From: Anaeramoeba flamelloides
Taxonomy: Eukaryota > Metamonada > Anaeramoebidae
NCBI GenBank assembly: GCA_027625915.1
Contig: JANTQA010000023.1
Location: 4,712,001 to 4,776,000 of the forward strand
Length of the DNA: 64,000 bases
Direction of reading: 5' to 3'
Shown here in pieces: positions 49,400 through 61,210 of the stretch. The translations under genes and the position numbers were made by a program. The notes below the pieces were generated by a model, which saw nothing but the letters and a program-made list of their open reading frames with translations, was not told the origin of the DNA and did no database searches. How positions within the stretch are numbered: position 1 is the stretch's first letter; every line of letters starts with the position of its first letter.

Positions 49400-49585
49400 T
49401 ATTGAAATAATGCCGATTGTTTATAACTGAACTTTAACTGAAAAAGTTAACACATAGATTTTTTATTAATAATTAAAGTCATTTTATATGACATTACATT
49501 GTCGAAATTTTCATAGTAACTATTTGTATTTTCGAAGATCCTTTTTTGTACATGATCTTTTCAAAAAAAACTAAAGAAAAAAATT
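49400..49585 (+). repeat. Dispersed repeat R3, copy 2
   Basis: Counterpart of 39960-40150, with TTATAACTGAACTTTAACTG, AGATTTTTTATTAATAATTA, a TTTTATATGACATTA stretch, AACTATTTGTATTTTCGAAG and ACATGATCTTTT. Diverged, same orientation. Confidence 0.5.
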
Positions 49586-49770
49586 CTAACAAAAAAATTT
49601 ATTGAAAAAAGAAAAAGAAAAAATTTAAAAAAAAATCTTCTAAAAAAAAAAATTTTAATTTTTCTTTTGATTTTTTTTTGATTGTGAAAAATTGAAAAAT
49701 TTTTGAGAGTAAAAGTGTTTTAAATCATAAAAAAAGAAACAACAAGAGTTGTAATAATAAAAAAATGTAA

Positions 49771-49777
49771 TAAAAAA
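49771..49777 (-). terminator. RNA polymerase III terminator of tRNA-Glu
   Basis: On the minus strand the tRNA is followed, after the discriminator base, by a run of six T flanked by A. That is the usual pol III stop signal. Confidence 0.7.
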
Positions 49778-49848
49778 TTCGGAATCCGGGAATTGAACCC
49801 GGGCCAACTGGGTGAAAACCAGACGTTCTACCACTATACTAATCCCGA
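49778..49848 (-). tRNA. tRNA-Glu, anticodon UUC
   Basis: The 71-nt minus-strand gene folds as a cloverleaf. The acceptor TCGGGAT pairs with ATTCCGA (one G-T pair), with discriminator A. The T arm is CCGGG / TTCAATT / CCCGG. The anticodon loop TTTTCAC has the anticodon TTC at 49814-49816. The stem TCTGG/CCAGT leaves a T-T pair at its outer end. The A box (TAGTATAGTGG) and B box (GGTTCAATTCC) are intact and there is no intron. The sequence closely follows eukaryotic nuclear tRNA-Glu. Confidence 0.95.
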
Positions 49849-50129
49849 TTGTACATTTTTATTTCACTTTTCTGTTATTTAGAATCTGATCACACCAAAT
49901 AAACAAAAACAAAAACAAAAGAAAAAATTCTCCTGTTTCAAAATCTACATGATGTCTTAACAAATATACAAATCCACAAACACTAAAAAATAAAAAAACC
50001 AAAATTAGTACTCATCAAAACAACCGAAACATTAAATCTTTATTTCAACAACAAAAAATACTACAAGTTAATCACATTTGAAAAAACAAATCAACTCTTT
50101 TATTATTGAAACTTTTCTGTCAAATAATT

Positions 50130-50620
50130 TCTCTTCAATAGACCAATAATAATATTATCAATGACACTGAGTGATCTTGTTTAGATCTCAACAAAGATTT
50201 TCTAATTTCAAATCTTTGCTTCAGATACAAAATTTCTGCTGATCCAATCAATAAATATCGTAATTTTTTTTTCAAAGAAATGCTCACAAACACGCTGAAT
50301 TGTTTTTCTGCAATTTCAAAAATATGGTTTACCTCGAACCATAGTTGGTTACTTTGGTGGTCTTTCTTTTTCAAGAACCATAAAGTAAACAGATTTAACA
50401 ACGTCCATAACATATACATTATCATATTCTTTCACTTTTTGGTATTTTTTTCTTGTTTCTAATCAAACCAATCCCAAAGTTTTTCAAGTGTATTGGTACA
50501 TATTTGATCTTTTTTTGTTTAAGAGACACTCTCTCATGGAATTTTCCAAAGAACAATCGATGGTATTTCTGAAAGTCACTTGTTTAGGTTATTATTATTG
50601 AAGTTGAAGATCATTCGGAA
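50130..50620 (-). pseudogene. Decayed coding-like tract 4, family unknown
   Basis: The minus strand has strikingly protein-like segments in more than one frame, for example FQKYHRLFFGKFHERVSL, EYDNVYVMDVVKSVYFMVLE and RVCEHFFEKKITIFIDWISR, with several interruptions. One interruption could be a 45-base GT-AG intron. Composition is less AT-rich than the flanks. The family is not recognised. It may be a relic or an undetected gene affected by indels. Confidence 0.4.
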
Positions 50621-50947
50621 ATATATGTGTTTGTGTTCAATTGTTTGATTTAGAAAAAAATTAAAGGAGAAAGGGAAAAGAGAACTGAAATTGTTCACAA
50701 ATCCCCTTCCTAATTTATAATTTTCTTAAAATTAGAAGGAGTTAACCTTCAAAAATCATTTGAACTTGGGTATATGATTGGATAGTGAATTGGATGTTGA
50801 ATTGGAAGAAGAAAAAAAAAAATACATTGGTTTTTTTTTGCAAGGGTTCAAAGGCTTTTGGCACTGATATCGCATTTTTTGATCGCTGTCACAAAATAAT
50901 AATGTTTTGTTTCAAATCAAGTCTTTCCCATATAAAATGAAAAAATA

Positions 50948-51427
50948 TATAGTGGTGGAAATAACCCATTCAGACAACCTTTAACCCATTACTAAAATTT
51001 AACTCGTGTTTTTTTTTCAGACTTGGGTATTGGAAGACCAGAAATCACTTATAGGTTCTTGGTTCAGATCCAAATTGACTTTAGAGCTTAGATCTTTGAT
51101 TAATCAAAATGGCTCAATTATATTAAATGCCTTTGTTTCAAAAATTTCATCATATTTACAAAATTTGTGAGATTTAATGATTTTTTTATAAAAATTCAAA
51201 AAATGAAATTTTGCTCATTTTTTTTGTCAAAAAATAAGATTTTAATCTTTCCATATCTTCATAATTCTTTTTTAAAAAGTTATTTAAAAACCTAATTTCT
51301 TATTTATATACTGTTATCATCCCATTAATTTGTTTCCATTATTTCTGGAGTCAGCCAATAATTTTTACATGAGTTAAATTTTAGTAGTGGGTTAAAATAA
51401 AAAACACGGGTTAGTTACACCACTGTA
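50948..51427. mobile_element. Terminal-inverted-repeat element, about 480 bp
   Basis: The left end, TATAGTGGTGGAAATAACCC, mirrors the right end, which reads TACAGTGGTGTAACTAACCC on the minus strand. Further in, ACCCATTACTAAAATTTAAC followed by TCG mirrors GAGTTAAATTTTAGTAGTGG. TA lies at both ends. The arms reach about 70 bp and the interior has no clear frame. The ends resemble Tc1/mariner-type elements but differ from the 201-bp MITE, so this is a second family. Confidence 0.65.
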
Positions 51428-51435
51428 GTTTTCCA

Positions 51436-51665
51436 TTTTCAAGTTTTAACATAATTGTAAAGAAAAATGATTATCTACTTTTTTTAAGTTTTATAATGAA
51501 AATATGTGAATTTTTGGATTTCAAAAAATGGACTCAACCAATAAATTGTTTTAATGGAGTTCGCTGATCCATTTCACAAACCAAAACACAAATAACAAAA
51601 AAAAAAAATTTTTCTCAAAGATCTTTCAAGGATTTCATTTTATTTATTAAAAAAAATACGCAAAT
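51436..51665 (+). repeat. Direct duplication, upstream copy
   Basis: Matches 53970-54190 in the first intron of the coiled-coil gene. Shared landmarks are CATTTTCAAG-TTAAC, TTTTATA-TGAAAA, GGACTCAACCAATAAATTGT followed by a T-ATGGAGTT stretch, GATCCATTTCACAAACC, AAACACAAAT and AAGGATTTCATTTTATTT. The copies flank exon 1. Confidence 0.6.
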
Positions 51666-52213
51666 TAACACTACTTTTAAGGAACAAAGGTTAAGAAAAC
51701 TTGTTTTCAATTAAGTTTAATTTTTATCCGAGTTTCTTCTCCAATAATTCTCACTTTGAAAATAAAAAGTTTGATTATTAAAAAAAAATATTAACGTATT
51801 TGTTTGCAACAAAGAAGTTACCAGTTAATAAACCAACAAAGTTCCTGATTATCTTGAGATGCAAAAAAAATAAACTTATGTTTTTGTAAATTCTTTTTTT
51901 GATAATTAAAAAATATATAATCCATAGACAATACTTATTTCAAATTAGAGACAAAAGGGGATTTGTTCTTCATCCAATAAAGTCTTTTACAAAAATTTTG
52001 AGACATTTTTTTCCAAAACCAATCTTTTGAAATCAGATTTTCTTATTCACCCTTGAAAATTAAATCAACGGATACTTATTGATACAGACTTTTAACAACA
52101 ATTTATCAAATCCAATAGAATAAAAAACTTATACAACCAACATTTACAATGTTAAAAGGCAGTGAAGAGAGTGAAAACCCAAACATTGGTCTCAAAAAGC
52201 AAGAACAAGTTTG

Positions 52214-52247
<34 letters not shown>

Positions 52248-52361
52248 TTTTACCTTTTTTTCTTTTTTGCTCAGTAATTCTCATAAAATTTTGCTTCTTC
52301 AATTTCTTGTTTTTTCACATAGTTAACCCAAGTTCTTCAAAAAGAAAATTTCTCGCTAAAA

Positions 52362-55300
52362 ATGGAATTGTTTTATTTAAACCAAGAAATCAACAATATA
52401 AATAAAGACTCGTCAGGTAATGGGACTTATAACCCACAAAATTTAATAAAAAAAATTGTAGAATTGAACAACAAAATCAAAGAAAAAAGCATGACAATTA
52501 AGGATCAAACAGTTCTTCTTGTAAAAGCAAGGCAATCAATCAACCTTTTGAAAAAAAAATTTGATCAAAAGCCTCCTCCAAATTCGTCACATTCCAATAA
52601 TAATCATCTTTTACAAGAAACAGAGTAAGTCGTATTTTTTCTTTTTTTACTCTTTAATTTTCTTCTTTGAAAAAAGGCTTTACACCCATCCCCCTCTTTC
52701 CTTTTCAGACATAACTAAAACAATTTGATTTGAAAATGAGACTACTAGAAATAATTTGTTTATTCTTTAGATTTTTCTATTTGAAAATACAAAAAAATCA
52801 ATTAAAATCCCGAGAAATGAGAAAATAACTTATAATGGCCTCGCTACTAACTGTGGATTTACACCCTGCCCAAGAAGTAGCTTTGTTACTTAAAATGATA
52901 ACATGAAATTGCGCTTCTTTTGGTTGAAAAAATTCAAATTAAAAAAAAAAATAATCCAAAGATCTCTTTTACAAAAAAAAATTAAAAAGGATCTCATTGC
53001 CAAAAAATATAATTAAAGAAAAAAAGTTTCATATTTCAGACTTTGAAAAATCCAAATTTAAAAAAAAAATTAAAAGAATTCTAAATTACAAAAAATTCAA
53101 TTTAAGGGATCAGTCTTCGACGACAACAAGGCAAAATTTCAAAATATGTTATTGGTGATATTCTCTACTTACAAATTTTGTCTATGCCAAGTGTCAAAAA
53201 ATTCTGATCGACTAAGAAAGTCAAAAAAGAAAATTAGTTTAGTGTGATCAATTTTTTTTTTCCATTTTTTCTGAAAAAGAAAACTATTAAATTCATTTTA
53301 TTTCTCACATTATAACAATTTTTTACCCTACTTATTGCCATTTTGATCATTATTATTCAATAACAAGTCTTTGTTACCAGTAATATTAATATAAATATTT
53401 TTTTTTCTTTTTTGAGATAAAACTTTTGTTAAACAAAAAATTGATATATTCAACATAAAAAAAAAAACATTGTATTGTTTTCAGAATTAGAGCTATAATA
53501 ATCAAAGTTTTAAAGTCATGTAAAAATTTTACGATGAAATTTTGATTTTGTTTTAAGATAAAATTCGATTTTTCAAAATAAAATTTTCTTGAAGATATTT
53601 GGGAATTAGTTAATTTTATCCTCCAAATTCAAAATCATTTTTTTTTATAAAAATGATTTAAATTGTGAATAAGGATTCTTGTGAATAAGACCAAACAGTT
53701 TGTTAAAAAAATTTTTTTTGCAATTTTTTGTAAACCAGAAAACAACTTTTTCAAAACATTTAGGAAAAAAAATTTTTTTACTTAATAGATCTCAATTTAA
53801 TTGAAAAAGTTAGTTAAGCTTCTACCAAATACTCATTTATTGAATCACAAATACCTAATTAGTTTTATTGGCAAATATTTGAATTGAAATATTAATCAAA
53901 GAAAAAGAAACCAAATAAAAAATTTGCTTTCGAAATCAATACTTTCCAACCTAAAACGAAAAATTTGTTTTCCCATTTTCAAGAATTAACTTAATTTTTA
54001 AACAAAATAATAGATTACTTTTTTTTGTTTTATATTGGAAACATACAAATTTTGAATTTCAAAAAAGAGACTCAAATCAATAAATTGTTTAGATGGAGTT
54101 AACTCATCCATTTCATAAGTCGAAACACAAATTACAAAAAAAAAATTTTCAAGATCTTTACAAGATTTCATTTTATTTTCAAAAATGACTACTCCCTTAA
54201 AATAAAGTTTAAAAGAGTACTCAATTTCAAAAAATGAATCAATTAAAAAAAAAATAAGTTTAAAAGAGTCATCAATTTCAAAAAATCAAAATTTAAAAAA
54301 AAAAAAAAAAATTGTCAAATTAAGTTCAACAGTAACAAAAAATACAAGTATAAACATACAATCATACACGTATGGCCAAGGTTACAGTATAAATTTAAAA
54401 AATAACAATATTTATAAACATGATTCAATATCTTTATTAATCCCAGTAGATAATAAAACTATGTTTGAACCTTTTAAAAAGTTTCTAAATTCAAGTTTAG
54501 GGATTCGAGAAGTGCTGTCTAGTACCGTCAAGTGCCTAGGTTTTCCAAAATTCAAAAGAATGTAGTAAAATCAAAGATTTAATGCAATTCTTTCACAATT
54601 TGGAAAACCTAACGGCGGTTTTCTTGAGGTTTTCTGTTTTATTTGTTAAGCGTTATAGGGTTTTTTGAGGGTTTCTATTTTATTTGTGAAGTGTTCTAGG
54701 TTTTTTTTTTGAGGGAAAATCTATTGATTTTCGTTAGGTTTTTTTGAGTTTTCTATGTATTTTCTAAATAAAATAGAAAAACCCAAAAAAACCCTATAAC
54801 GCTTAACAAATAAAACAGAAAACCCAAGAAAAGCTAACTGCGCTTTTTTTTTATTTTTTCAAAATAAAGACCAAAAATTTAAATAATTTTTTGGTTTATT
54901 TCCCAAAATGAAAAAAACCTAACGTGAAGTGCCAGGGGCTTTTTAATATGAAAAATTAAAAGAAAATTTCAAAAAATTTGCCTTTAATTTTTAAAATTAA
55001 AAAAACCCAATGACAAATAAGAGGAATTTTAACCCCCCCTTAAAGAAAAAAAAAAAAATTATAAAATAAAATAAACAGTTCTTTATCATCTTAATAATAA
55101 GAATCTTATAACTAATTCAAAATTGTTACTTTGTATTGATAAAAAAAAAAAAAAAAAAAAAATATTAAAACCTGCTTACAATAGACAAGAATTGCAAGAA
55201 TCACAAGAAGAATCAAAAAAACTTGAAAAAGAAAATCAAATACAACTAGAAAAAATCAACCAATTAAACCGGGCCACTAAATTAAACGAAGAACAAATGG

Positions 55301-58300
55301 AGAGTTTAAAAACCAAAAACAAAAAGCTATTGGAACAATTAGAAAGGAAAGAGGAACTGGCCAACCAAACACAAGATAAGACACAAAAAACTTTAAATTC
55401 CGAAAATGAAAAAAAATATGAAACAAGCAACAACATTTTAAAGTTAAAAATCGAATCACTTAAAAAATCACTTTTACAGAAAGATCAATTACTTAAAGAA
55501 TCTGAAGTTTTCATGAGGGAATTAGAATTAAAAATGAAAAAAGAGGGACAAAAACAAAAAAAAATGCTGAGAGCAAATAAAAAAGGAGAAGAAGATCGAA
55601 GGAAGTCAAGAATTGAGAATTTGGAAATAACCAATCAAGTGAAAAAATTAGAAAATGAAAATAAAAATCAATATGAATTGATTAAAAAAGAAAAAAATGA
55701 AAATGAAACAAAATTGAAACAAATCAACACCTTAAAAGAAAAAATTGAAACAATCAACCAAGAGAATACAAAACTTAATAAAGAGAAACAGTTACAAGTG
55801 ATGACCATTGACCAATATGAAAAAGAAATCGAGAAAAAAGATTCAACACTTGAAAAAATGATAATTGCAAACAAAAACGTTAAAAAAGATTTTCAAATTT
55901 TAGTTCAAAAATTACAATACTATGAAAATTCCCAATTGAGCAACAACAAAAACAACAAATTACGATTAAAAAATTTAGAAAAGGAATACGAAAAAATGAA
56001 AAACGAAAATGAAAAAATGAAAAATGAAAATGAAAAAATGAAAAACGAGTATGAAATAATGAAAAACGAGAATGAAAAAATGAAAAATGAAAATGAGAAT
56101 AAAGAATCAATACTTAATGTAACGAACCAAACTAAAGAAAAGCTCGAAAAGCAATTAATTACCAATAAAAAGAATTATCAAGAGAAGATTAACAAATTAA
56201 AAGAAATCTTATTATTAAAAAAAAAAAATGAACAAAATTTAGATCAATTAAAAGATTTAAAAATGAAAAATGAAAGAGATTTCAAAAAAGAAAATTCTTT
56301 ACTTGAAATAGTGAAATCCCAATTAAACAAATCAAAAAAAGAAATTAAAATTACGCTGAATGAAAAAAATGAACTTGAAAAAAAAAATCAATTATATGAA
56401 AAAAATTTACATAAAATCTTAAATCAAAACAAATTATTAAAACAAAAAAATGAAAATTTAATAAAACATTATCAAATTTTAAAAAACAATTTCCAAAGGA
56501 ACAAACCAAAAAATACCACCTACAATGAAAATGAGAATAAAAGCGCCCATACCACCACCACAACCATTACAGATACTACTAATAATAAAACTAAGAACAT
56601 GATCAGTAGAAACAACGGGGGCAACTATGAGAATAATAACAATCAATCCGAGGAAAATGAATTAATTATCAAAAATTTTGAAAAAGAAATTAGTACATTA
56701 AAAAATCAAAACAAGTTATTAAATAACCGATTAATTCCATTATTTTCAGAAAATTCAAAATTAAAAAATTTAGTAAAGGGAAAAAATCTCGAATTAAAAA
56801 AGCAAAAGGAGAAAATATTAACTCAACAAAATACACTAACAATTAGTAACAAAGATTTAATAAAAAAAATATCAAGTCGAAATAGCCTTTTAAAATTTAT
56901 TATTTCAAAAATCCAATTGGCCACCCAAATCCAACCAGACTCAGAAACACAGACAAAATCAAAAACTGAAAATTCCAAAAACGGAAATAGCAATAAAAAT
57001 GACAGTTCCATTCAAATGAACGAAATTGAGCAGTGTCTTAATATGGATACTCAAAATAAAGACAATAATGAATATTTTACTAAACTAAAAGAAATTATAC
57101 AGTCAAAAGTTAATAATCTTCTACAATTAAAGAACACATATTTCAACGAATCCAAAAAAATTGAATCCAAATGGAAGGAACAAATCAATGGGATCCAAAA
57201 CAAATATATTATTTATTCAAAAAAAATCAATCAAATGGAGGTCAAATATCAAATGATCAACAAAAGATACCAATCCTTAAAGCAATATAACAAACAACAA
57301 TCAGATGAACTTATCCAAATGCATAGCACTTTAGAGAAACTGGAACAAGAAAAAATCCAATTTACCTCCAAAGCATTACTTAACAATAGCGAAAATGAAA
57401 GGCAAAAATTAATTATTAAAAATTTAAAACAAGAAAAAATACTATATCTTCAGCAATTTAAAAAAAAATTCCAAAATTTGCAAATGGAAAAAGAAAAAAA
57501 AATCACAAGCCGATCACAAAATGAAAAAACAAATTTTCTAAATGAAATTAGTAAATTAAAAAAAGAGAAAGCCCAATACGTAAATAGCACCAACAAGCTC
57601 CAAGAAGATTATAAAAACTTCAAATTAAAAACTAAAGAAAAGATACACCGGTTAGAAAACAATAAACAATTGCTATTAAAAAAAATTAAAACCACCAAAT
57701 CAGAAATGGAAAAATCCTTACAATCAAAAGAAAGAGAAATCCAATTGATCCAAAAAGAAAAAGAATTTTTTTTTACAAATTTAAGAACTCAGCAACTATT
57801 TGATAAAAATTCAAATATCCAATTATTTGAAACAATTGATCTTTTGAAAAGAGAAAAAATTGATTTGCTAACCCAAATTGATCACTTAAATGAGAAAATA
57901 ATCCATTTGCAAAATCATAAAATCGCCAATCGCCCCAAAATTCAAAACGTTCAAACACCGCCTTATAAAAGAACTCTAAGAAGACTAACAGAAAGAGTCG
58001 AGCAAAGCGAAAAAACCATTAACCAATTGCAAACTAAATATAAAACACAGAGACTGTATAAAAGGAAAACCAATTTACACAATAATAATGTAAATCATAC
58101 AGCACCCATTAAAGATATTGACAAAAAATATTTAAGAAACAGTAATATACATAATAACCAAAACAATAATATTAATAAGACGAATAATACTCAATCAAAA
58201 AGAAAAAGCCATTACCAAAATAAAGAAAATATCAACCCAAATAGAAATTCCGACAGAAAAGAAAATAGTCGACTAATTCAAAAGAAAAAGAACTCAACCC

Positions 58301-58683
58301 GTTTTAGATCGAGCGAATTCGATTCCCCAAGAAGAAAATTAGAACTGAAAGAAACCGATATTGAACATTTTTTTAATACAGTTTCAAAAAAAAGTAATCA
58401 TACCTCCAATCTTAATTATGAAAATGAGAATCCTAATTATACCCGTGACAAAAACAATGGATTTCAAAACCAAAAGGAAACACCACATACCAGAGACACA
58501 AGTAACCATTTAAGACATTTCAACGCAAATAAGAAAAAAGGTATAAATACACAGTCAATATCAAAAATGAAAAGTATTAAAAATATAGATTTTTCAACAA
58601 TTGATGAAATGTCAAAAAATATCAAACAATTAGAAAAAGAATTACAGTTTCTTGATAATTACGAAAATGATTCAATGTTTTAA
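52362..58683 (+). CDS. Long coiled-coil protein with a KEN-like motif, two exons
   Basis: Proposed exons are 52362-52624 and 55185-58683, joined in phase (LLQETE|QELQESQEE), giving 1253 residues. The donor is GTAAGT at 52625 and the acceptor ACAATAG at 55178-55184. The 2560-base intron is unusually long here and carries repeats. A short N-terminal region (MELFYLNQEINNINK) precedes almost continuous heptad-rich coiled coil with Lys, Glu, Asn and Gln. It includes five near-identical 7-residue units (KMKNENE type, 55990-56098). Near the C-terminus come TPPYKRTLRRLTERVEQ, an Asn-rich basic tail, a KENINPN motif (codons from 58222, about residue 1101) and SP sites (FRSSEFDSPRR). No enzyme domain or membrane segment is seen. 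The family cannot be named; a scaffold, centrosomal or Golgi-tether-like role would be a guess. Joining the two exons is an inference from phase, and exon 1 might belong to another gene. Confidence 0.75.
53970..54190 (+). repeat. Direct duplication, intronic copy
   Basis: Intron 1 partner of the block at 51436-51665, with CATTTTCAAGAATTAACTTA, GAGACTCAAATCAATAAATT, GTTTAGATGGAGTTAACTCA, TCCATTTCATAAG and ACAAGATTTCATTTTATTT. Confidence 0.6.
54530..54925. repeat. Foldback element in intron 1 of the coiled-coil gene
   Basis: The left arm at 54623-54686 (starting CTTGAGGTTTTCTGTTTTAT) and right arm at 54767-54829 (ending ACAGAAAACCCAAG) are complementary over about 63 bases with few mismatches. 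This includes the shared core GTTAAGCGTTATAGGGTTTT. The outer edges are AGTGCCTAGGTTTTCC and, in inverse, GAAGTGCCAGGGGC. This is the best-preserved member of the foldback family. Confidence 0.7.
55990..56098 (+). repeat. 21-bp coding minisatellite in the coiled coil
   Basis: Five tandem 21-bp units encode KMKNENE-type heptads. The period equals exactly one coiled-coil heptad three codons long per base of the repeat, so unit gain or loss keeps both frame and heptad register. Confidence 0.8.
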
Positions 58684-61210
58684 ATTTTTTTTTTATATTT
58701 GTAATCAAAAATTATTATAGTTAATATAACAATAATAATCTAACAATTTTTTTTTTTTTTTTTTTTTTTTTTTAGTATCTTTACCAATAACTTATTATTA
58801 TTTTTAATATTGACACCACCAAAAAAATGATGAACAATTAAAAAAAAAAAATAAAAAAAGAAAAGAAATATTTCTTTTTTAAATTAATTTAATAAAATTA
58901 AATAAAAATTTTAAATCATTTTTTTATTTTATTTTTTGACAACACTAGAAAAAAGTTTTGTTTTAATTAAAATCATTATCCTACCTATATTATAATTAAT
59001 TTAAAAAACTCTAAAAACAAGTTTACAGTTTAAGGAAGTATCATTAAGTTTCTAGATTTTTTTAGTTTGTGAAATAAAAAAAAATTTATTTCATTTTCGT
59101 TTTAGTTGCGAAATTAAAATGAAAAAAAAAAAAAATCCCAAAATTCAATGGTGAGATTATTTTGTTGAATTAGCCATTTTCATCAACAATAAAAAAATAA
59201 AATCTTTAGTTTTTTTAGTGGTTTTTAATTATTATTCTATTAAAATATATATTGTAATAATAGTTTCTGATTTATTGTTATGGATTTCGTTTCAAAATCG
59301 CTTAAATTGTTTAAAGTGGGAACTTTGAATTGATTAAAATTTTTACTTTTAATTCAAAGAACGAATAACACATTCATTACAAGTACTTTAAATTAAATTC
59401 AGTTTTAAATCCCAATTCAAAATTTTTAGCACACAAAAATCCAATTTGTTAAAAAACCTTATTTAATCAATTCAAGAAGAAATCCCAAATTAGAACAATT
59501 TGCTAATTGAAATGTCAACACTGGTTTATAAATTACAAAACAAAAAATAAATAATTATGAATACGAATAAATTATTGAGGTGTTAAAAATTTTGGAGAGA
59601 GCAAAACAAAAAAATGTATTGATAAATTTGTTTAAATTCTATTAGGAATATTGATCGATCAAAAAGTTAGATACTACCAACTAATTTTATTTGAGTACTT
59701 CTATTTGAAACAACTCTCAACTTTAAAATAATATTAATTGTTGTAAAAAAATTTTGATGAGCGAAACAAGTTACTAAATTTGAACAATGAAATGAAAAAA
59801 AAAACTCTAAGATGAAAAAATGATTTTCGTATTTTTTCAAAAATCAAATTTTATTTCCAATTTGAATAAAATTGTATTACTGCAATCATTTGGAACATTT
59901 TAGCCGTGTGGAAAATTTTGAATTTTAGTTTAAATGTTAAACTTTACAATAATGGAAGTTTCAAAAAATAAATACAAAAAAAATGAAGTATAAGAAAAAA
60001 TCAAAGAACTTAGAAATATATTAGAAAAATCAAAGATTTTACTCTATTCTTTTAAATTTTGGAAAAGCGTACAGCATCTTTTTAATTCTTCTTTTGAGCC
60101 AAAGATATATCGATTTTCCATTCAATTCTTTTGAATTCTGAAATGGATAACATTAAGGTTATTTTAATTTGAGTAATAAAATGAAAATTAAATAAATTTT
60201 TTTTTATTTCAAAAATTAAAAAAAAAACAAATGGTTGTAAGAGGAAATTACCCCCCCCCCCCCCCACTCAAAATAATTAATACAAAAATATTTTCTTTAC
60301 CATTCTTTTAACAAGTTGTCTTACCTCGAAAAAATAAATTTTATAAAAAACCACAAAAATCTTGATCTTTCCTATCATTTATTTATTCTAAAAAGTAAAA
60401 AGAATTCATAATATTTTCATTTCTTTTCGAAAAAGTAAATCACAGAAATCAAAGAAATATGAATCTCAAATTTTGATTAAAATTTTTGTGTTTTATTTCT
60501 CACAAGCCAATTCAGTTAATATTAATGTTTTGTATATTTTAAATTAGATATACAAGAAAGTATCTGAAACATTAATTAACTTTTTAATAAATGACAACTA
60601 ATACATTTTTCGACCAAAAATAATTTTTTATTTTTAAAAAAATAAAATAATTGATTTTTTTTTTTCGGAAGGCTAAGAAAATTTGATTAAATTTAGGAGA
60701 TAAAAGTTTTTGATCTTTAAAAAAAAAATGATAAATGAAAAAAAAAATTAAATTTAAAATTAAACCTTCCCATACATATATTTGTTTTCCCCAATTATTG
60801 AGCAAAAAGAATCCAAAAAGTTTAAAAATGAATGGTTAAATTAAAAAAAAATCCATTATTATTTTTTATTTTCTAGATTAATGAAGAAACAAGTATTCAA
60901 ATTAAAATTTAAACTTTATAATAAAAAAAGAGAAAATATTTCATGATCTAAATTATTTTTAATTATGTTTTTGTAACCAACCAAATTAATAATCACTTGA
61001 TTATTATTACCGATTTAAATAATGTTATTGAAACTAATATATTTTTTAAATTTTGAGAAAAAAAATTAAAATTTATTTGAAAATTACACTTTTAAATTAA
61101 ACAAGAATACAGAATAAATTGTAATGTATATATTTTTTAATCCTTCAATAAAAATAAAAATTCAAAATATTTAATTCCATGTAAAATTAATGATGCGGTT
61201 GCCAACAATT
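58684..61210. other. AT-rich intergenic region between convergent genes
   Basis: Lies between the 3' ends of the coiled-coil gene (+) and the metallophosphoesterase (-). It contains a T run (58747-58773), the second R2 copy (59400-59955), an R4/foldback-like stretch near 60020-60080 and a C15 tract at 60251-60265. No gene is seen. Confidence 0.55.
59400..59955 (+). repeat. Dispersed repeat R2, copy 2
   Basis: Counterpart of 46985-47600 with the same order: CCAATTCAAAATTTTTAGCA, TTATTTAATCAATTCAAGAA, ACTGGTTTATAAATTACAAA, GTGTTAAAAATTTTGGAGAG, GTTAGATACTACCAACTAAT and CATTTTAGCCGTG. Identity is estimated by eye as high for most of about 550 bases. It lacks the T-G tract of copy 1. Confidence 0.65.

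Larger units (their letters stand above)
49849..52361. other. Intergenic region with a decayed tract and a TIR element
   Basis: No intact gene. It holds the decayed coding-like tract at 50130-50620, a 480-bp terminal-inverted-repeat element at 50948-51427, and one member of a direct duplication (51436-51665) whose partner lies in the first intron of the next gene. A long T run at 52214-52244 precedes that gene's leader. Confidence 0.55.

Noticed and set aside
50425-50583. Possible SET domain (pattern FGIGLIRNKKKIPK)
   Set aside because: Only a short pattern resembles the SET start. The catalytic motifs are absent, and other frames of the same DNA look equally protein-like.
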